Shown piece after piece: positions 1-8,304 of a stretch of DNA of 64,000 bases. The notes under the pieces were generated by a model. That model worked only from the letters and a program-made list of their open reading frames with translations. It did not search any database and was not told the DNA's origin. Numbering within the stretch: the first letter of the stretch is position 1; each line of letters opens with the position of its first letter. The stretch comes from Pelagihabitans pacificus. GTDB lineage: Bacteria; Bacteroidota; Bacteroidia; Flavobacteriales; Flavobacteriaceae. A program made the translations under genes and the position numbers. The DNA lies in the NCBI RefSeq assembly GCF_009371985.2, contig NZ_VIKU02000002.1, positions 558,001-622,000 of the forward strand. Reading direction: 5' to 3'.

Positions 1-98
1 ATATCCGAGCTGCTAAAACTTTCGATATTGGCTTCTTTAAATAGCCTCAGGATATCCTTTTCGAATTCCTCAACAACCGTTACGATCAGTAGTTTCAT
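1..98 (-). CDS. Partial gene, PII-like / DUF3240-like small protein
   Basis: The first 32 codons of a minus-strand gene are visible; the rest lies outside the window. The start ATG is at 98-96, 12 bases after the RND gene stop, so it is probably the last gene of the efflux operon. The N-terminus (MKLLIVTVVEEFEKD) reads like a ferredoxin-fold PII-like protein. Small PII or DUF3240 proteins are known next to RND metal efflux genes in other bacteria. The family call rests on this short stretch and the context, so it is tentative. Confidence 0.45.
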   Translation of the reverse strand, partial: MKLLIVTVVEEFEKDILRLFKEANIESFSSSD

Positions 99-110
99 TT
101 TTCGTTTTTT

Positions 111-3100
111 TTAGTCTTTTTCAACATCACTCTCCGGTTCTCCCTCGGTCGGATACTTCTTTCGTTCAATCATATAGTACACCAGGGGCACTACCAACAA
201 GGTCAATACGGTAGATACAATGGTACCCCCCATCAATGAAATGGCCAAACCTTGGAAAATGGGATCAAAGAGAATGACAAAGGCCCCGATAACGACCGTA
301 CCCGCCGTCAACAAGATGGGAGTGGTTCTAACAGCGCCCGCTTCAATGACCGCTTGCTTTATCGGGATACCGTCGGCAAGTCTTATATTGACAAAGTCGA
401 TCAACAAGACCGAGTTCCGCACCATGATACCCGCCAAGGCAATCATACCAATAAAGGAAGTTGCGGTAAAGAATGCCCCCAATAACCAATGCCCCAGTAC
501 GATACCCACCAACGAAAGCGGAATCGCCACCATCATCACCACAGGGGCCTTAAAGTTCTGGAACCAACCCACGATCAAAATATAAATGATAACGATGACA
601 CCTAAAAAAGCGATTCCCAAATCACGGAACACTTCCAATGTAATCTGCCATTCGCCATCCCATTTTACGGTATAGTCATCCTCAAAATCGGGTTGCTCCA
701 TATAAAGCTCATCAATGGAATGGCCCTCTGGAAGCTCAATTTCCTTCAACTTATCCGTCATGCCTAGAATTGCGTACACCGGACTCTCCAGTTCCCCCGC
801 CATATCGGCCAATACATACACCACCCGTTTTTGGTTCTTACGGTAAATGCTCTTGGCACTGGTCGTTTCCTCAATATCGACCAAATCGCCAATGGGTACC
901 ACAGTTCCATGATTCGATTGTACTTTCAATTGGGAAATGTCGTTGATGGTCGATTTTTCCTTTTCATCCAATGCCAATAAAAGATCTACTTGCTTAGAGG
1001 CATCCTCATCGTACAAGGTGGTGATGGCCTTTTCGGACAAGGCCATATGCATCGTATGGGCGATTTGTTGCGGTGCCACCCCATAGGTCATTGCTTTTTC
1101 CTTATCAATGACAAATAGATATTCGGTTTGGTCGGCTTCCACCATCCAATCTACGTCGACCACATCGTCCGTTCTTTTTAGAATATGTTGTACCTGATTG
1201 GCGATATCGATTTGCGTATCGTAATCGGGACCGTAAATTTCCCCGACGATGGTCGACAACACGGGTGGACCCGGGGGCACTTCCACTACTTTTATATTGG
1301 CACCGTACTTTGCACCGATTCGTTGTATATCGGGTCTTAACAGACTTGCAATACCATGACTTTGGGCGCTGCGCTCGCCTTTGTCGATCAGGTTCACCTG
1401 AATATCAGCCATATTGCTACCACCACGAAGATCATAATGTCGTACCAGTCCATTAAAAGTAATCGGGGCCGAAGTACCTACGTAGTGTTGATAATCGATT
1501 ACCTCCGGGCGCGTTCGAAGGTACTGGGCAATTTCCTTGGCGACCACTCCGGTTCGTTCCAAGGTCGTTCCCTCGGGCATATCGATGACTACCTGAAATT
1601 CATTCTTGTTATCAAAGGGCAGCATTTTAACGGCTACCGATTTGGTGAAGAACATTCCAACCGAGCCTAGTAACAAAACGAACGTGGTCCCCAAAAAGAG
1701 CCAACGGTATTTCTTGTTCTCGATCAGGGGTCGTTCCAACTTGTCGTACCACCGGTAAATGAGCGAATTTTCCAGTGCTTTTTCCTTTTTTTCGCTGCCT
1801 TTTTTTTCTTTCTCACGTAAAAAGATATAGCCCAGATAGGGTGTAATGGTCAAGGCCACAAAGAGCGACAGCAACATCGCGATCGAAGCCCCGATGGGCA
1901 TGGGCGACATATAGGGGCCCATCAAACCCGATACAAAGGCCATCGGAAGTACCGAGGCAATGACCGTAAACGTCGCAAGGATAGTCGGGTTCCCTACTTC
2001 GTTGATGGCATATAGCGCCGCTTGCTTAAATGGCAATCGCTTCATCTTAAAATGGCGGTGCATGTTCTCTGCGATGATAATGGAGTCATCCACCACGATA
2101 CCCGTCACGAATACCAATGCGAACAAGGTAATCCGATTCAGGGTGTAGTCAAGCATATAGTAGCTCAGCAAGGTCAACGCAAAGGTGATGGGTACGGATA
2201 GGAATACGACCAGTCCGCCCCGCCAGCCCATGGCCAGCATCACCACGAAGGTTACCGCAATGATGGCCCCGATCAGGTGTAGCAATAATTCCGAGACCTT
2301 GTGTGAGGCGGTTTCCCCATAATTCCGGGAGATTTCCACATGCACGTCATCGGGAATCAATGTTTTTTTTAAATGTTCGACTTTGTCAATGATCACATCG
2401 GCAATCTTCATGGCATCGGCCCCTTTGCGTTTCGCAATGGCAATGGTCACGGCGGGATACTCCGATTTAAAATCGACCGCTTTCGTACTAGCCTGCCCAA
2501 ACCCATGGAATACATAGTCCTTGGGTACTTCCGGGCCATCTTGGACCTTGGCAATCTGTTTCAAGTAAATCGGACGATTTTGTTGGGTACCCACTACCAA
2601 ATTTTCCACATCGGAAACCGTTTCAAGGAACTTGCCCGTGGTGACCATGAATTCAGTGTCGTTCTTATCAAAGGTGCCCCCGCTCAACTGTTGATTGTTC
2701 GCTTTGATCATTTCGGCAACGGATAAAAAATCGAGCCCGCTAGCGGCCATTTTATCCTTATCCAGTACCACACGCAGCTGACGGTCTCGCCCCCCTATCT
2801 TTTTGGTGGCGGAAACATCGGTCACTTTTTCGATCTCATCGGTCAGTTCCTGTGCGAGTTGTTTGAGTCGGTAATCGTCATACGTTTCGCTCCACAACGT
2901 CAATCCCAACATCGGCACATCATCAATGGCCCTCGTCTTTACGAGCGGAAAGGTTACGCCTTGGGGCATAATATCCATATGCTTGTTGATTTCGTTATAC
3001 AACTTCACGAACGAACGTTCAATATCTTCCCCAACATAAAACTGAACGATCACCATCCCCTGCTCCTTCATTGAGGTCGAGTATACGTACTCTACACCCT

Positions 3101-3338
3101 TGATGTTCGAGATCAGCTTTTCCAACGGTTTTACCACTCGGCTCTCTACCTCGGTAGGACTCGCTCCTGGGTAGCCCACAAAAATATCCGCTATGGGGAC
3201 GTCGATCTGGGGCTCCTCTTCCCGTGGTATTAAAAATGAGCTGTATACCCCGATGACCATGAATACGATCATCAGCAATACCGTTAGCTTGCTGTCTAAA
3301 AACAGTTTGGCGATCTTACCGGCTAATCCTTCCTTCAT
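111..3338 (-). CDS. RND efflux permease (AcrB/CusA superfamily)
   Basis: Inner-membrane proton-driven pump of a tripartite efflux system, 1075 aa, full length for the family. Transmembrane segment 1 lies near residues 17-37, followed by a periplasmic porter domain. A block of membrane helices spans about 348-510, and the second half repeats the layout. The TM4 proton-relay motif GIVVDDSIIIAEN carries an Asp pair at 417-418. This resembles drug-type (HAE1) pumps more than CusA/CzcA-type metal pumps, so a metal substrate should not be assumed. It is the third gene of the operon after tolC and the adaptor. The last residues are rich in Glu and Asp. Confidence 0.93.
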   Translation of the reverse strand: MKEGLAGKIAKLFLDSKLTVLLMIVFMVIGVYSSFLIPREEEPQIDVPIADIFVGYPGASPTEVESRVVKPLEKLISNIKGVEYVYSTSMKEQGMVIVQFYVGEDIERSFVKLYNEINKHMDIMPQGVTFPLVKTRAIDDVPMLGLTLWSETYDDYRLKQLAQELTDEIEKVTDVSATKKIGGRDRQLRVVLDKDKMAASGLDFLSVAEMIKANNQQLSGGTFDKNDTEFMVTTGKFLETVSDVENLVVGTQQNRPIYLKQIAKVQDGPEVPKDYVFHGFGQASTKAVDFKSEYPAVTIAIAKRKGADAMKIADVIIDKVEHLKKTLIPDDVHVEISRNYGETASHKVSELLLHLIGAIIAVTFVVMLAMGWRGGLVVFLSVPITFALTLLSYYMLDYTLNRITLFALVFVTGIVVDDSIIIAENMHRHFKMKRLPFKQAALYAINEVGNPTILATFTVIASVLPMAFVSGLMGPYMSPMPIGASIAMLLSLFVALTITPYLGYIFLREKEKKGSEKKEKALENSLIYRWYDKLERPLIENKKYRWLFLGTTFVLLLGSVGMFFTKSVAVKMLPFDNKNEFQVVIDMPEGTTLERTGVVAKEIAQYLRTRPEVIDYQHYVGTSAPITFNGLVRHYDLRGGSNMADIQVNLIDKGERSAQSHGIASLLRPDIQRIGAKYGANIKVVEVPPGPPVLSTIVGEIYGPDYDTQIDIANQVQHILKRTDDVVDVDWMVEADQTEYLFVIDKEKAMTYGVAPQQIAHTMHMALSEKAITTLYDEDASKQVDLLLALDEKEKSTINDISQLKVQSNHGTVVPIGDLVDIEETTSAKSIYRKNQKRVVYVLADMAGELESPVYAILGMTDKLKEIELPEGHSIDELYMEQPDFEDDYTVKWDGEWQITLEVFRDLGIAFLGVIVIIYILIVGWFQNFKAPVVMMVAIPLSLVGIVLGHWLLGAFFTATSFIGMIALAGIMVRNSVLLIDFVNIRLADGIPIKQAVIEAGAVRTTPILLTAGTVVIGAFVILFDPIFQGLAISLMGGTIVSTVLTLLVVPLVYYMIERKKYPTEGEPESDVEKD

Positions 3339-3411
3339 TTTTTGGATTTTGTATTTGGGCGTTCCCTTCGCACTTGCCCGTTACGATTTTTAAAACCTTC
3401 GGAACATATGC

Positions 3412-3488
3412 TCGGGTCGGGCTTTCCGCTACTACTCCTTCCACGCCATGGCGTGATGCGGGGTATCCGCTGCAATCCCTAACGCAGT
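3412..3488. repeat. Intergenic palindromic repeat-like element
   Basis: The 155 bp between the RND and adaptor genes holds a GC-rich element beginning near GCTCGGGTCGGGCTTTCCGC and ending near GCTGCAATCCCTAACGCA. It is centred on a perfect 14-bp palindrome CACGCCATGGCGTG at 3442-3455. From memory, similar 'GGGCTTTCCGCT ... GCAATCCCTAACGC' elements are scattered between genes in marine flavobacterial genomes. Only one copy was seen in this window, so repeat status is recalled and not demonstrated. A reading frame across it (3316-3597) is not credible as a gene. Confidence 0.45.
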
Positions 3489-3493
3489 TTTGT

Positions 3494-4579
3494 TTATTGA
3501 ATGGCAATTTTCGCCCCATTGAATAATTTCCCGTCTGCAGAAACGATGTATTGCTCATCGGCCGAAAGACCTGAAAGCACTTCCACTTCGTCCCCAAAGG
3601 TTCTACCGAGGCGCAGCCACCGCAATAAGGCGGTATTGCTTTGGCTTACGGTGTAGACCCCCGTCAACTGTCCGTTTTCAACAAGCGCATCTTTTGGTAT
3701 CATAATGGCTTTGGCAATCGTTTTGCGTTGTATCGGAAATTGTACGGTAGCGTACATTCCCGATAGGATAGCGGCATTGGCTTCTTCCAGTTCCACTTTC
3801 ACCAGGTATTGTCCGCCCGTGTTCTTTGCAGAGGTACTCACCTCCGTAACTTTTCCTTCTACCTTTCTATTCAGGGATTTTAAAAGCACGTCGACCTCGG
3901 TGTCTGTTTTTATTTCCAAAATTTCCGACTCGGGCACCATGGCCAAGACTTGATACTTGCCTGGTGATTCCACCTCCATCAAAGGCATTCCAGGATTCGC
4001 CATATCGCCCACTTTGATAAACTTATTCGTTACCACGCCGCTAAAAGGGGCACGGATATTGGCATAAGATAATTGGGCGTTGACCTCGTTTTTCATTTCC
4101 TTGGCAGCCTCCAATCGGGCCTTGGCCATATTATAATGGGCCGTTATGTCATCCAATTCTTTTTGCGAAGCACTATTGTCTTCGAATAGGACCGTAAACC
4201 GCCGATAATCTTTCTCGGCGTTTTCGTAGGCCGCTTGGGCTTCCGTAATTCCGGCATTTACTTGACCCAATTTGGCCGATACATCGGCATTGTTGATACT
4301 CAGTAACAGTTGTCCGTTTTTGACCCTGTCTCCCACCCGCACGTAAATTTTATCGACATAGCCCATCATTCGGGTACCGATATCGGCGCTTTTGACCGCT
4401 TCAACCTTTCCACTCACTACGAGCAGGGGGGCACTACCCTCTTCTGAAACCGTATGTATCCGTACCGATACGGGAGGGGCGGTATCGGCAACGGCTTTTT
4501 GGTCTTTTCGTCCGCAGCTTAAGAGCGCAATTGCCATTCCTAAAACCGTTGCCGTTATGTAACTTTTATACTTCATCAT
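3494..4579 (-). CDS. RND efflux periplasmic adaptor (membrane fusion protein), lipoprotein
   Basis: Links the inner-membrane RND pump to the TolC channel. The N-terminus is a lipoprotein signal with lipobox LLSC and Cys22, so the adaptor is lipid-anchored. A lipoyl/barrel-sandwich domain begins near residue 45 (SGKVEAVKSADIGTRMMGYV). An alpha-helical hairpin spans about 105-170, the second lipoyl half follows (NIRAPFSGVVTNKFIKVGD), then beta-barrel and membrane-proximal domains. At 361 aa it has the usual length. It lies about 90 bp downstream of tolC. The start has two consecutive ATGs (MMK), and either could be used. Confidence 0.93.
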   Translation of the reverse strand: MMKYKSYITATVLGMAIALLSCGRKDQKAVADTAPPVSVRIHTVSEEGSAPLLVVSGKVEAVKSADIGTRMMGYVDKIYVRVGDRVKNGQLLLSINNADVSAKLGQVNAGITEAQAAYENAEKDYRRFTVLFEDNSASQKELDDITAHYNMAKARLEAAKEMKNEVNAQLSYANIRAPFSGVVTNKFIKVGDMANPGMPLMEVESPGKYQVLAMVPESEILEIKTDTEVDVLLKSLNRKVEGKVTEVSTSAKNTGGQYLVKVELEEANAAILSGMYATVQFPIQRKTIAKAIMIPKDALVENGQLTGVYTVSQSNTALLRWLRLGRTFGDEVEVLSGLSADEQYIVSADGKLFNGAKIAIQ

Positions 4580-4669
4580 TTTTGGTATTACTTACTTTAT
4601 CAAGTATTGAATTGTAGGGTTATGTCATTAGTTCTACCGGAACTCCTCGAAGTCACTACATACATTTCA

Positions 4670-5971
4670 TTATTTTGTCAAAAACCGAACATATGCCAGT
4701 GCATAATTATGCTGGTAGATCGTACTATAGTATTCCAGCTGTTTTTGCGAATACTGGGTTTCGGCCATTAAGAGATCGGTGGTTTTTTCCAAGCCTTGGC
4801 CATAACGGTTGGTCCGTATGCGTAACGACTCCCTGGATTGTTCAAGGGCAAGGGCCGTAAGCTCCAAATTGTTCTTGGCATCTTGAAGCATCCGTTTTGC
4901 CCTATTCAGCTCAACTTGACTTTGCGCTTTGTATTGTTCCAACTCCAATTTCGATTTTTCGTATTCTGCCTTACTTTTCTGGGCTTTTCCAAAACGTTTG
5001 CTACCCTCGAGAATATTCCATTTCAATTGCGCCCCGAATAAATAACCATCGGCCCCACCCTGAAATACCTGGTCATCATGCAACTCATAGGTCCCGAAAG
5101 CGTTTAAACTGGGTAAAAAGCGCATCTTATCGGCCTTGTACATTTGTTGGTACGCCTTACTGGCCGATGCCATGGCCAGGATATCGGCCCGGTTTTCGGA
5201 AAGATAATCTGCCGACAACCGCTCGGTCTTAATGGTTAGTGAATCTGTTGGTTTTAATACGGCATAGTTTGTCTCGTTCATCAAAACGGACAATTGATTA
5301 CTGGCGTTAAGAATGTTGCTTTTTGCGTACTGCAATTGATTCTCGATTTCCGTAACCCGAACCTCTACGGCCAGTACATCCGATTTTTGGAGATATCCCT
5401 GTTTGAAGCTATTGTTGGCAATGCGTTTGTTCTCCAGCGCTGCTTCTTGTGCCTTTTCCAGAACCTCCACCGTTTTATAGGCCAATTGCAGCTGCATGTA
5501 AGCCTTTTCTACCTCTAGGTCCAGGTACTGTTGGGTACGTTCCGATTGCAACTCGGTAGCGGTCCACTTGGCTTTGGCCGCCTTACGATGGTAAATACCA
5601 TCCAGATTCACGAGCGGTTGCTGTACCTCGATCCGGGTGGCATAATCTTCTATTTGTCGAGGATTGTTCAACAAGTCGGGATTAAAATCCCCCTGGGTTA
5701 AAATGGACTGGTTTAATTTGGATCCAAATGCCATCAGGGGATTGGTGGTGGCAATCCCTGTATGGGATATGCCTATATTGGGCATCAAAACGGCATTGGT
5801 CTGCCGATAATCGCCTCGGGCAGCCAGTATATTTTGTTCGGATATTTTGAGGGTATTGTTGTTCCTATTCACTTTGGCAACTACCTCGGCCTTGGAAATC
5901 AATACCGGCTCCTGCGCTTGCAGGGTCCATAATCCCATCAAAAAACCGATTTGTAGTAGGTAGTACTTCAT
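4670..5971 (-). CDS. TolC-family outer-membrane efflux protein
   Basis: Outer-membrane channel and first gene of the efflux operon, 433 aa. A signal peptide ends near residue 19 (LWTLQAQEP). The rest has the long amphipathic helices and internal duplication of OEP/TolC proteins, for example the QYLDLEVEKAYMQLQLAYKTV and ELNRAKRMLQDAKNNLELTAL stretches in the two halves. It is preceded by a Crp/Fnr-type promoter whose palindrome lies 51-64 bp upstream of the ATG. The order tolC-adaptor-pump is common in Bacteroidota. Substrate is unknown. Confidence 0.93.
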   Translation of the reverse strand: MKYYLLQIGFLMGLWTLQAQEPVLISKAEVVAKVNRNNNTLKISEQNILAARGDYRQTNAVLMPNIGISHTGIATTNPLMAFGSKLNQSILTQGDFNPDLLNNPRQIEDYATRIEVQQPLVNLDGIYHRKAAKAKWTATELQSERTQQYLDLEVEKAYMQLQLAYKTVEVLEKAQEAALENKRIANNSFKQGYLQKSDVLAVEVRVTEIENQLQYAKSNILNASNQLSVLMNETNYAVLKPTDSLTIKTERLSADYLSENRADILAMASASKAYQQMYKADKMRFLPSLNAFGTYELHDDQVFQGGADGYLFGAQLKWNILEGSKRFGKAQKSKAEYEKSKLELEQYKAQSQVELNRAKRMLQDAKNNLELTALALEQSRESLRIRTNRYGQGLEKTTDLLMAETQYSQKQLEYYSTIYQHNYALAYVRFLTK

Positions 5972-5991
5972 CTTGCTATAATTATGTCAGG

Positions 5992-6035
5992 CAAAATTAG
6001 AACGGGGAAAAAGAGTAGGCAGTAACTAATGTTAC
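5992..6035 (-). promoter_or_regulatory. Crp/Fnr-type class II promoter (class A palindrome) for tolC operon
   Basis: Perfect palindrome GTAAC-TAAT-GTTAC at 6022-6035. On the minus strand TAATTTTG, a match to the Bacteroidota -7 element TAnnTTTG, begins at 5999. This is 29.5 bp from the palindrome centre, which places the palindrome near -41.5. The spacing recurs across the window. Confidence 0.75.
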
Positions 6036-6093
6036 GTTGGCTTCGATACAGCGATCGGGATGCAGCCTTATGCGTTTCCATACTATCGGCAAA

Positions 6094-6993
6094 TCACGGT
6101 TGTTTTTTAGTATTGAACCAATAGCCGATGCCGGCCGAAAAATAGAAGGTGCTGTCCAAGTCTTCACTGATCACGCTATCCTCCGTGGTAATGGTGGCGC
6201 TGGTCTGTGGTAATGCCAATACCGGTGTAAAGGAGAAAATAAACTGTTTGTGGTAATATTGCAGGGGAAGACTAATTTCCACATTCAGAATGTTAAACTC
6301 CGATGCCTCCTGTATTTCCACGGTGGTCGCCACGGCGGGTTCCGAATCCATGGTTCCCCTACCCTGACCCTTTCTGTTCCCCAGACGGCTGGTACTATAG
6401 TATTCTTGATAAAAATATTGGGATCCGGCATACATGGTAATCGAAGGATTGATCAAAAAACTTTTGTCACTACTGTAAAAAATGCGGTCTAACATCAATC
6501 CCGTAAAAATATCGGGCGAACCACCGTTGTTGAAATAGGTACTGACCATTGCGGACACTTCCAGCACTTTTAAGTCGTAGCTCAAAAAGCCCGAGAGATC
6601 GGCGACGACTTCCGATTTCACGTTATAACTGGCGTCGTTAAAGAAGTAGGCCGTCCCTGAAATACCCCCGCTCAATTTTTCACCATTTGTTATATAACCG
6701 ACACTCCCTAAAAATAGGTCTACACGATTCTCCTCCGAGCCCACCAGGTAGGATACGGAGGCATCGACATAAAAACCAGACTTGTCGTAATAACCAATGG
6801 AAGGAAAGACATAAGGGGCGGCAACGGAGTCCCTTCTACCCATAAATACCGCATCGTTGATATAGCTTATGTCGGCAAGGACGTACGACGCCTCGCCATT
6901 TGCCTTTTCCTTCACGGAATTCGTATTGTTCTGGGCGATTAGAAACCCAGGTACAGAAAAGACCACTAACAAAATATGCTGCCAAGTTCCCAT
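6094..6993 (-). CDS. Secreted outer-membrane beta-barrel-like protein, unknown function
   Basis: 299 aa with a signal peptide ending near FLIAQNN (about residue 21). The body alternates hydrophobic and polar residues with many Tyr and Phe (YDKSGFYVDASVSYLVG, FYFSAGIGYWFNTKK), as in small outer-membrane barrels of Bacteroidota. I do not recognise a named family. It sits between the tolC operon and the DUF6799-like gene, downstream of a bidirectional terminator, and I found no clear promoter of its own. Function unknown; the barrel fold is inferred from composition. Confidence 0.75.
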   Translation of the reverse strand: MGTWQHILLVVFSVPGFLIAQNNTNSVKEKANGEASYVLADISYINDAVFMGRRDSVAAPYVFPSIGYYDKSGFYVDASVSYLVGSEENRVDLFLGSVGYITNGEKLSGGISGTAYFFNDASYNVKSEVVADLSGFLSYDLKVLEVSAMVSTYFNNGGSPDIFTGLMLDRIFYSSDKSFLINPSITMYAGSQYFYQEYYSTSRLGNRKGQGRGTMDSEPAVATTVEIQEASEFNILNVEISLPLQYYHKQFIFSFTPVLALPQTSATITTEDSVISEDLDSTFYFSAGIGYWFNTKKQP

Positions 6994-7034
6994 GGTGAAA
7001 AGTTGAAGTGAAAAACTTGGGACATCGGTGAAAA

Positions 7035-7061
7035 AAGCAACACCCGGTTGCTTGATTTTTT
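7035..7061. terminator. Bidirectional hairpin terminator
   Basis: Stem AAGCAAC (7035-7041) pairs with GTTGCTT (7047-7053) around loop ACCCG. There is an A-run on the left and TTTTT on the right, so it could stop transcription in both directions. It lies just downstream of the minus-strand gene ending at 7086. Confidence 0.6.
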
Positions 7062-7085
7062 ACCAGACGTCCCAGTAAGAAAATC

Positions 7086-7766
7086 TTATTGGGTACTTTT
7101 TTTCTTTTTTTGAACAGAAGGTTTTTTCAAAGGTTTTTTCTTCATACCTTTTTTACCTTTCATCTTGTTTTTTTGGACCATCATTTTCCGATGCTGAAGT
7201 GTATTCCGGAACATTTCGCCATCTAAATTGATGCACTCACCCTCCTGGAGCCGTAGTTGTTTCATATTACGAATCTCATAATTTCCGTCGGTATCCACTA
7301 TGACACCTTTACCGAGATCCAATTGCTTCTGCAATTGCTCTTGAGCCTGGGTTCGAACTACGTACATTTCCCCGTCGACCAAGGTATAATGTACCCGATT
7401 TCGATTCCGTTCCCTGATCTCAGCTTCCGTCAAACCTTGCGTCCCTTCTTGGATTTTACGGCGGTATTGATACTCATTGCGATATTTAATGCCATCGCTA
7501 TCCAAACATTCGCCTTCTTGTAATTGCATTTGTTGGCCATCCTTGGTCACATATTTCCCATCCGGACTTAGGACGGTACCATCCTCTAATTGCTGCTTGT
7601 CCTTTAGTCTTTTTTGGGCCTGTTCCCTGACTTCCAACATGGCGCCGTTAACCATCACCAGCTTGGTGCGATCTTGATCTCTAATTTGGTCGCGATCTCT
7701 TTCTTGGGCGGTAAGCATCGTGGTTCCCAGAACCACAAACACTGCCATAATAAGTTTCCTTTTCAT
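7086..7766 (-). CDS. Secreted two-repeat protein (DUF6799-like), Lys-rich tail
   Basis: 226 aa with signal peptide MKRKLIMAVFVVLGTTMLTAQ. Two tandem repeats of about 70 residues follow, at about 35-105 and 125-198. Each has the pattern '(V)NGxMxxVRxQAQ(E/K)xL ... DGxY ... (M/L)QLQEGECxxxDGxxxRN' and keeps one Cys in EGEC. This resembles DUF6799 proteins of Bacteroidota, a name given from memory. The last 35 residues are very basic (KKGMKKKPLKKP). Its promoter carries two Crp/Fnr-type palindromes. Function unknown; it is probably periplasmic or envelope-associated. Confidence 0.85.
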   Translation of the reverse strand: MKRKLIMAVFVVLGTTMLTAQERDRDQIRDQDRTKLVMVNGAMLEVREQAQKRLKDKQQLEDGTVLSPDGKYVTKDGQQMQLQEGECLDSDGIKYRNEYQYRRKIQEGTQGLTEAEIRERNRNRVHYTLVDGEMYVVRTQAQEQLQKQLDLGKGVIVDTDGNYEIRNMKQLRLQEGECINLDGEMFRNTLQHRKMMVQKNKMKGKKGMKKKPLKKPSVQKKKKSTQ

Positions 7767-7796
7767 CGTTGTAAAATTTTAGGGTTTATAACAGGA

Positions 7797-7883
7797 TAAA
7801 AGTAGGCGGTCGAGAATGAAAGCAAAATGACCTATGTCATTTGAAGCCAATAAATACGGGGGTTCTGTGTAACTTTTGTTACA
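7797..7883 (-). promoter_or_regulatory. Double Crp/Fnr-type promoter (class B at -41, class A at about -83)
   Basis: ATGAC-CTAT-GTCAT (core 7827-7840) has its centre 29.5 bp from a minus-strand -7 box TACTTTTA starting at 7804. A second palindrome, TGTAAC-TTTT-GTTACA (7868-7883), is centred exactly 42 bp, four helical turns, further upstream. Drives the gene ending at 7086. Confidence 0.75.
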
Positions 7884-7888
7884 TAAGA

Positions 7889-7918
7889 AACGCTCCCGTA
7901 AAGGGGAGCGTTCTTTTT
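7889..7918 (+). terminator. Rho-independent terminator-like hairpin, orphan
   Basis: AACGCTCCC (7889-7897) pairs with GGGAGCGTT (7904-7912), followed by CTTTTT on the plus strand. No plus-strand gene ends before it. It may close a short untranslated transcript or be a relic. Confidence 0.55.
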
Positions 7919-8304
7919 CATCAATCAAAAAAAACAATCTAACTAAAACCAAATCATGGGAAGTTCTTCACTTTAGTTCATTCTCTAGAAGCCAATTTCC
8001 AAAATATTCGGTAATGGTACAGTTACTTTTGTTACATAACATACATTGAACCAATTGTCTTCAGGCAAATATCTTGAAACCGAAGGCAAACCATTCGTAA
8101 AAGAGCAATAACCTTTCAAGGACAGATCAAAAACATGGAGTCGAAATTTTGGACTCCGTGCTTTCTTTTGTAAATACGGCGTTTTTCTCCCAGAAATATC
8201 AGAAAAATGCATAATTTGTTCATTCAAACCAAAAACTTCGTCGTAAACGCTTGAACTGGGCCGATCAGTCGCCTGTTTGTCGTATGCGATAAAAAACAGA
8301 AACT

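Larger units (their letters stand above)
7767..8304. other. Intergenic region with orphan terminator
   Basis: 538 bp without a convincing gene. It holds the double promoter for the gene to the left and a strong plus-strand hairpin (7889-7912) with no plus-strand gene before it. Next comes an A-rich leader and an ATG at 7958 that opens only a six-codon frame, possibly a gene remnant. A degenerate palindrome GTTAC-TTTT-GTTAC at 8022-8035 has no -7 box at the usual distance. An 80-codon minus-strand frame (7985-8227) looks random. Confidence 0.5.

Noticed and set aside
3316-3597. 93-codon frame across the efflux intergenic element
   Set aside because: Overlaps both flanking genes and the palindromic element; no domain.
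8022-8035. GTTAC-TTTT-GTTAC as another class A operator
   Set aside because: It is a direct repeat and not an inverted one, and neither strand has a TAnnTTTG box at the fixed distance.
7985-8227. 80-codon minus-strand frame
   Set aside because: Composition is not protein-like, no ribosome-binding context, and it covers the degenerate palindrome; no family recognised.
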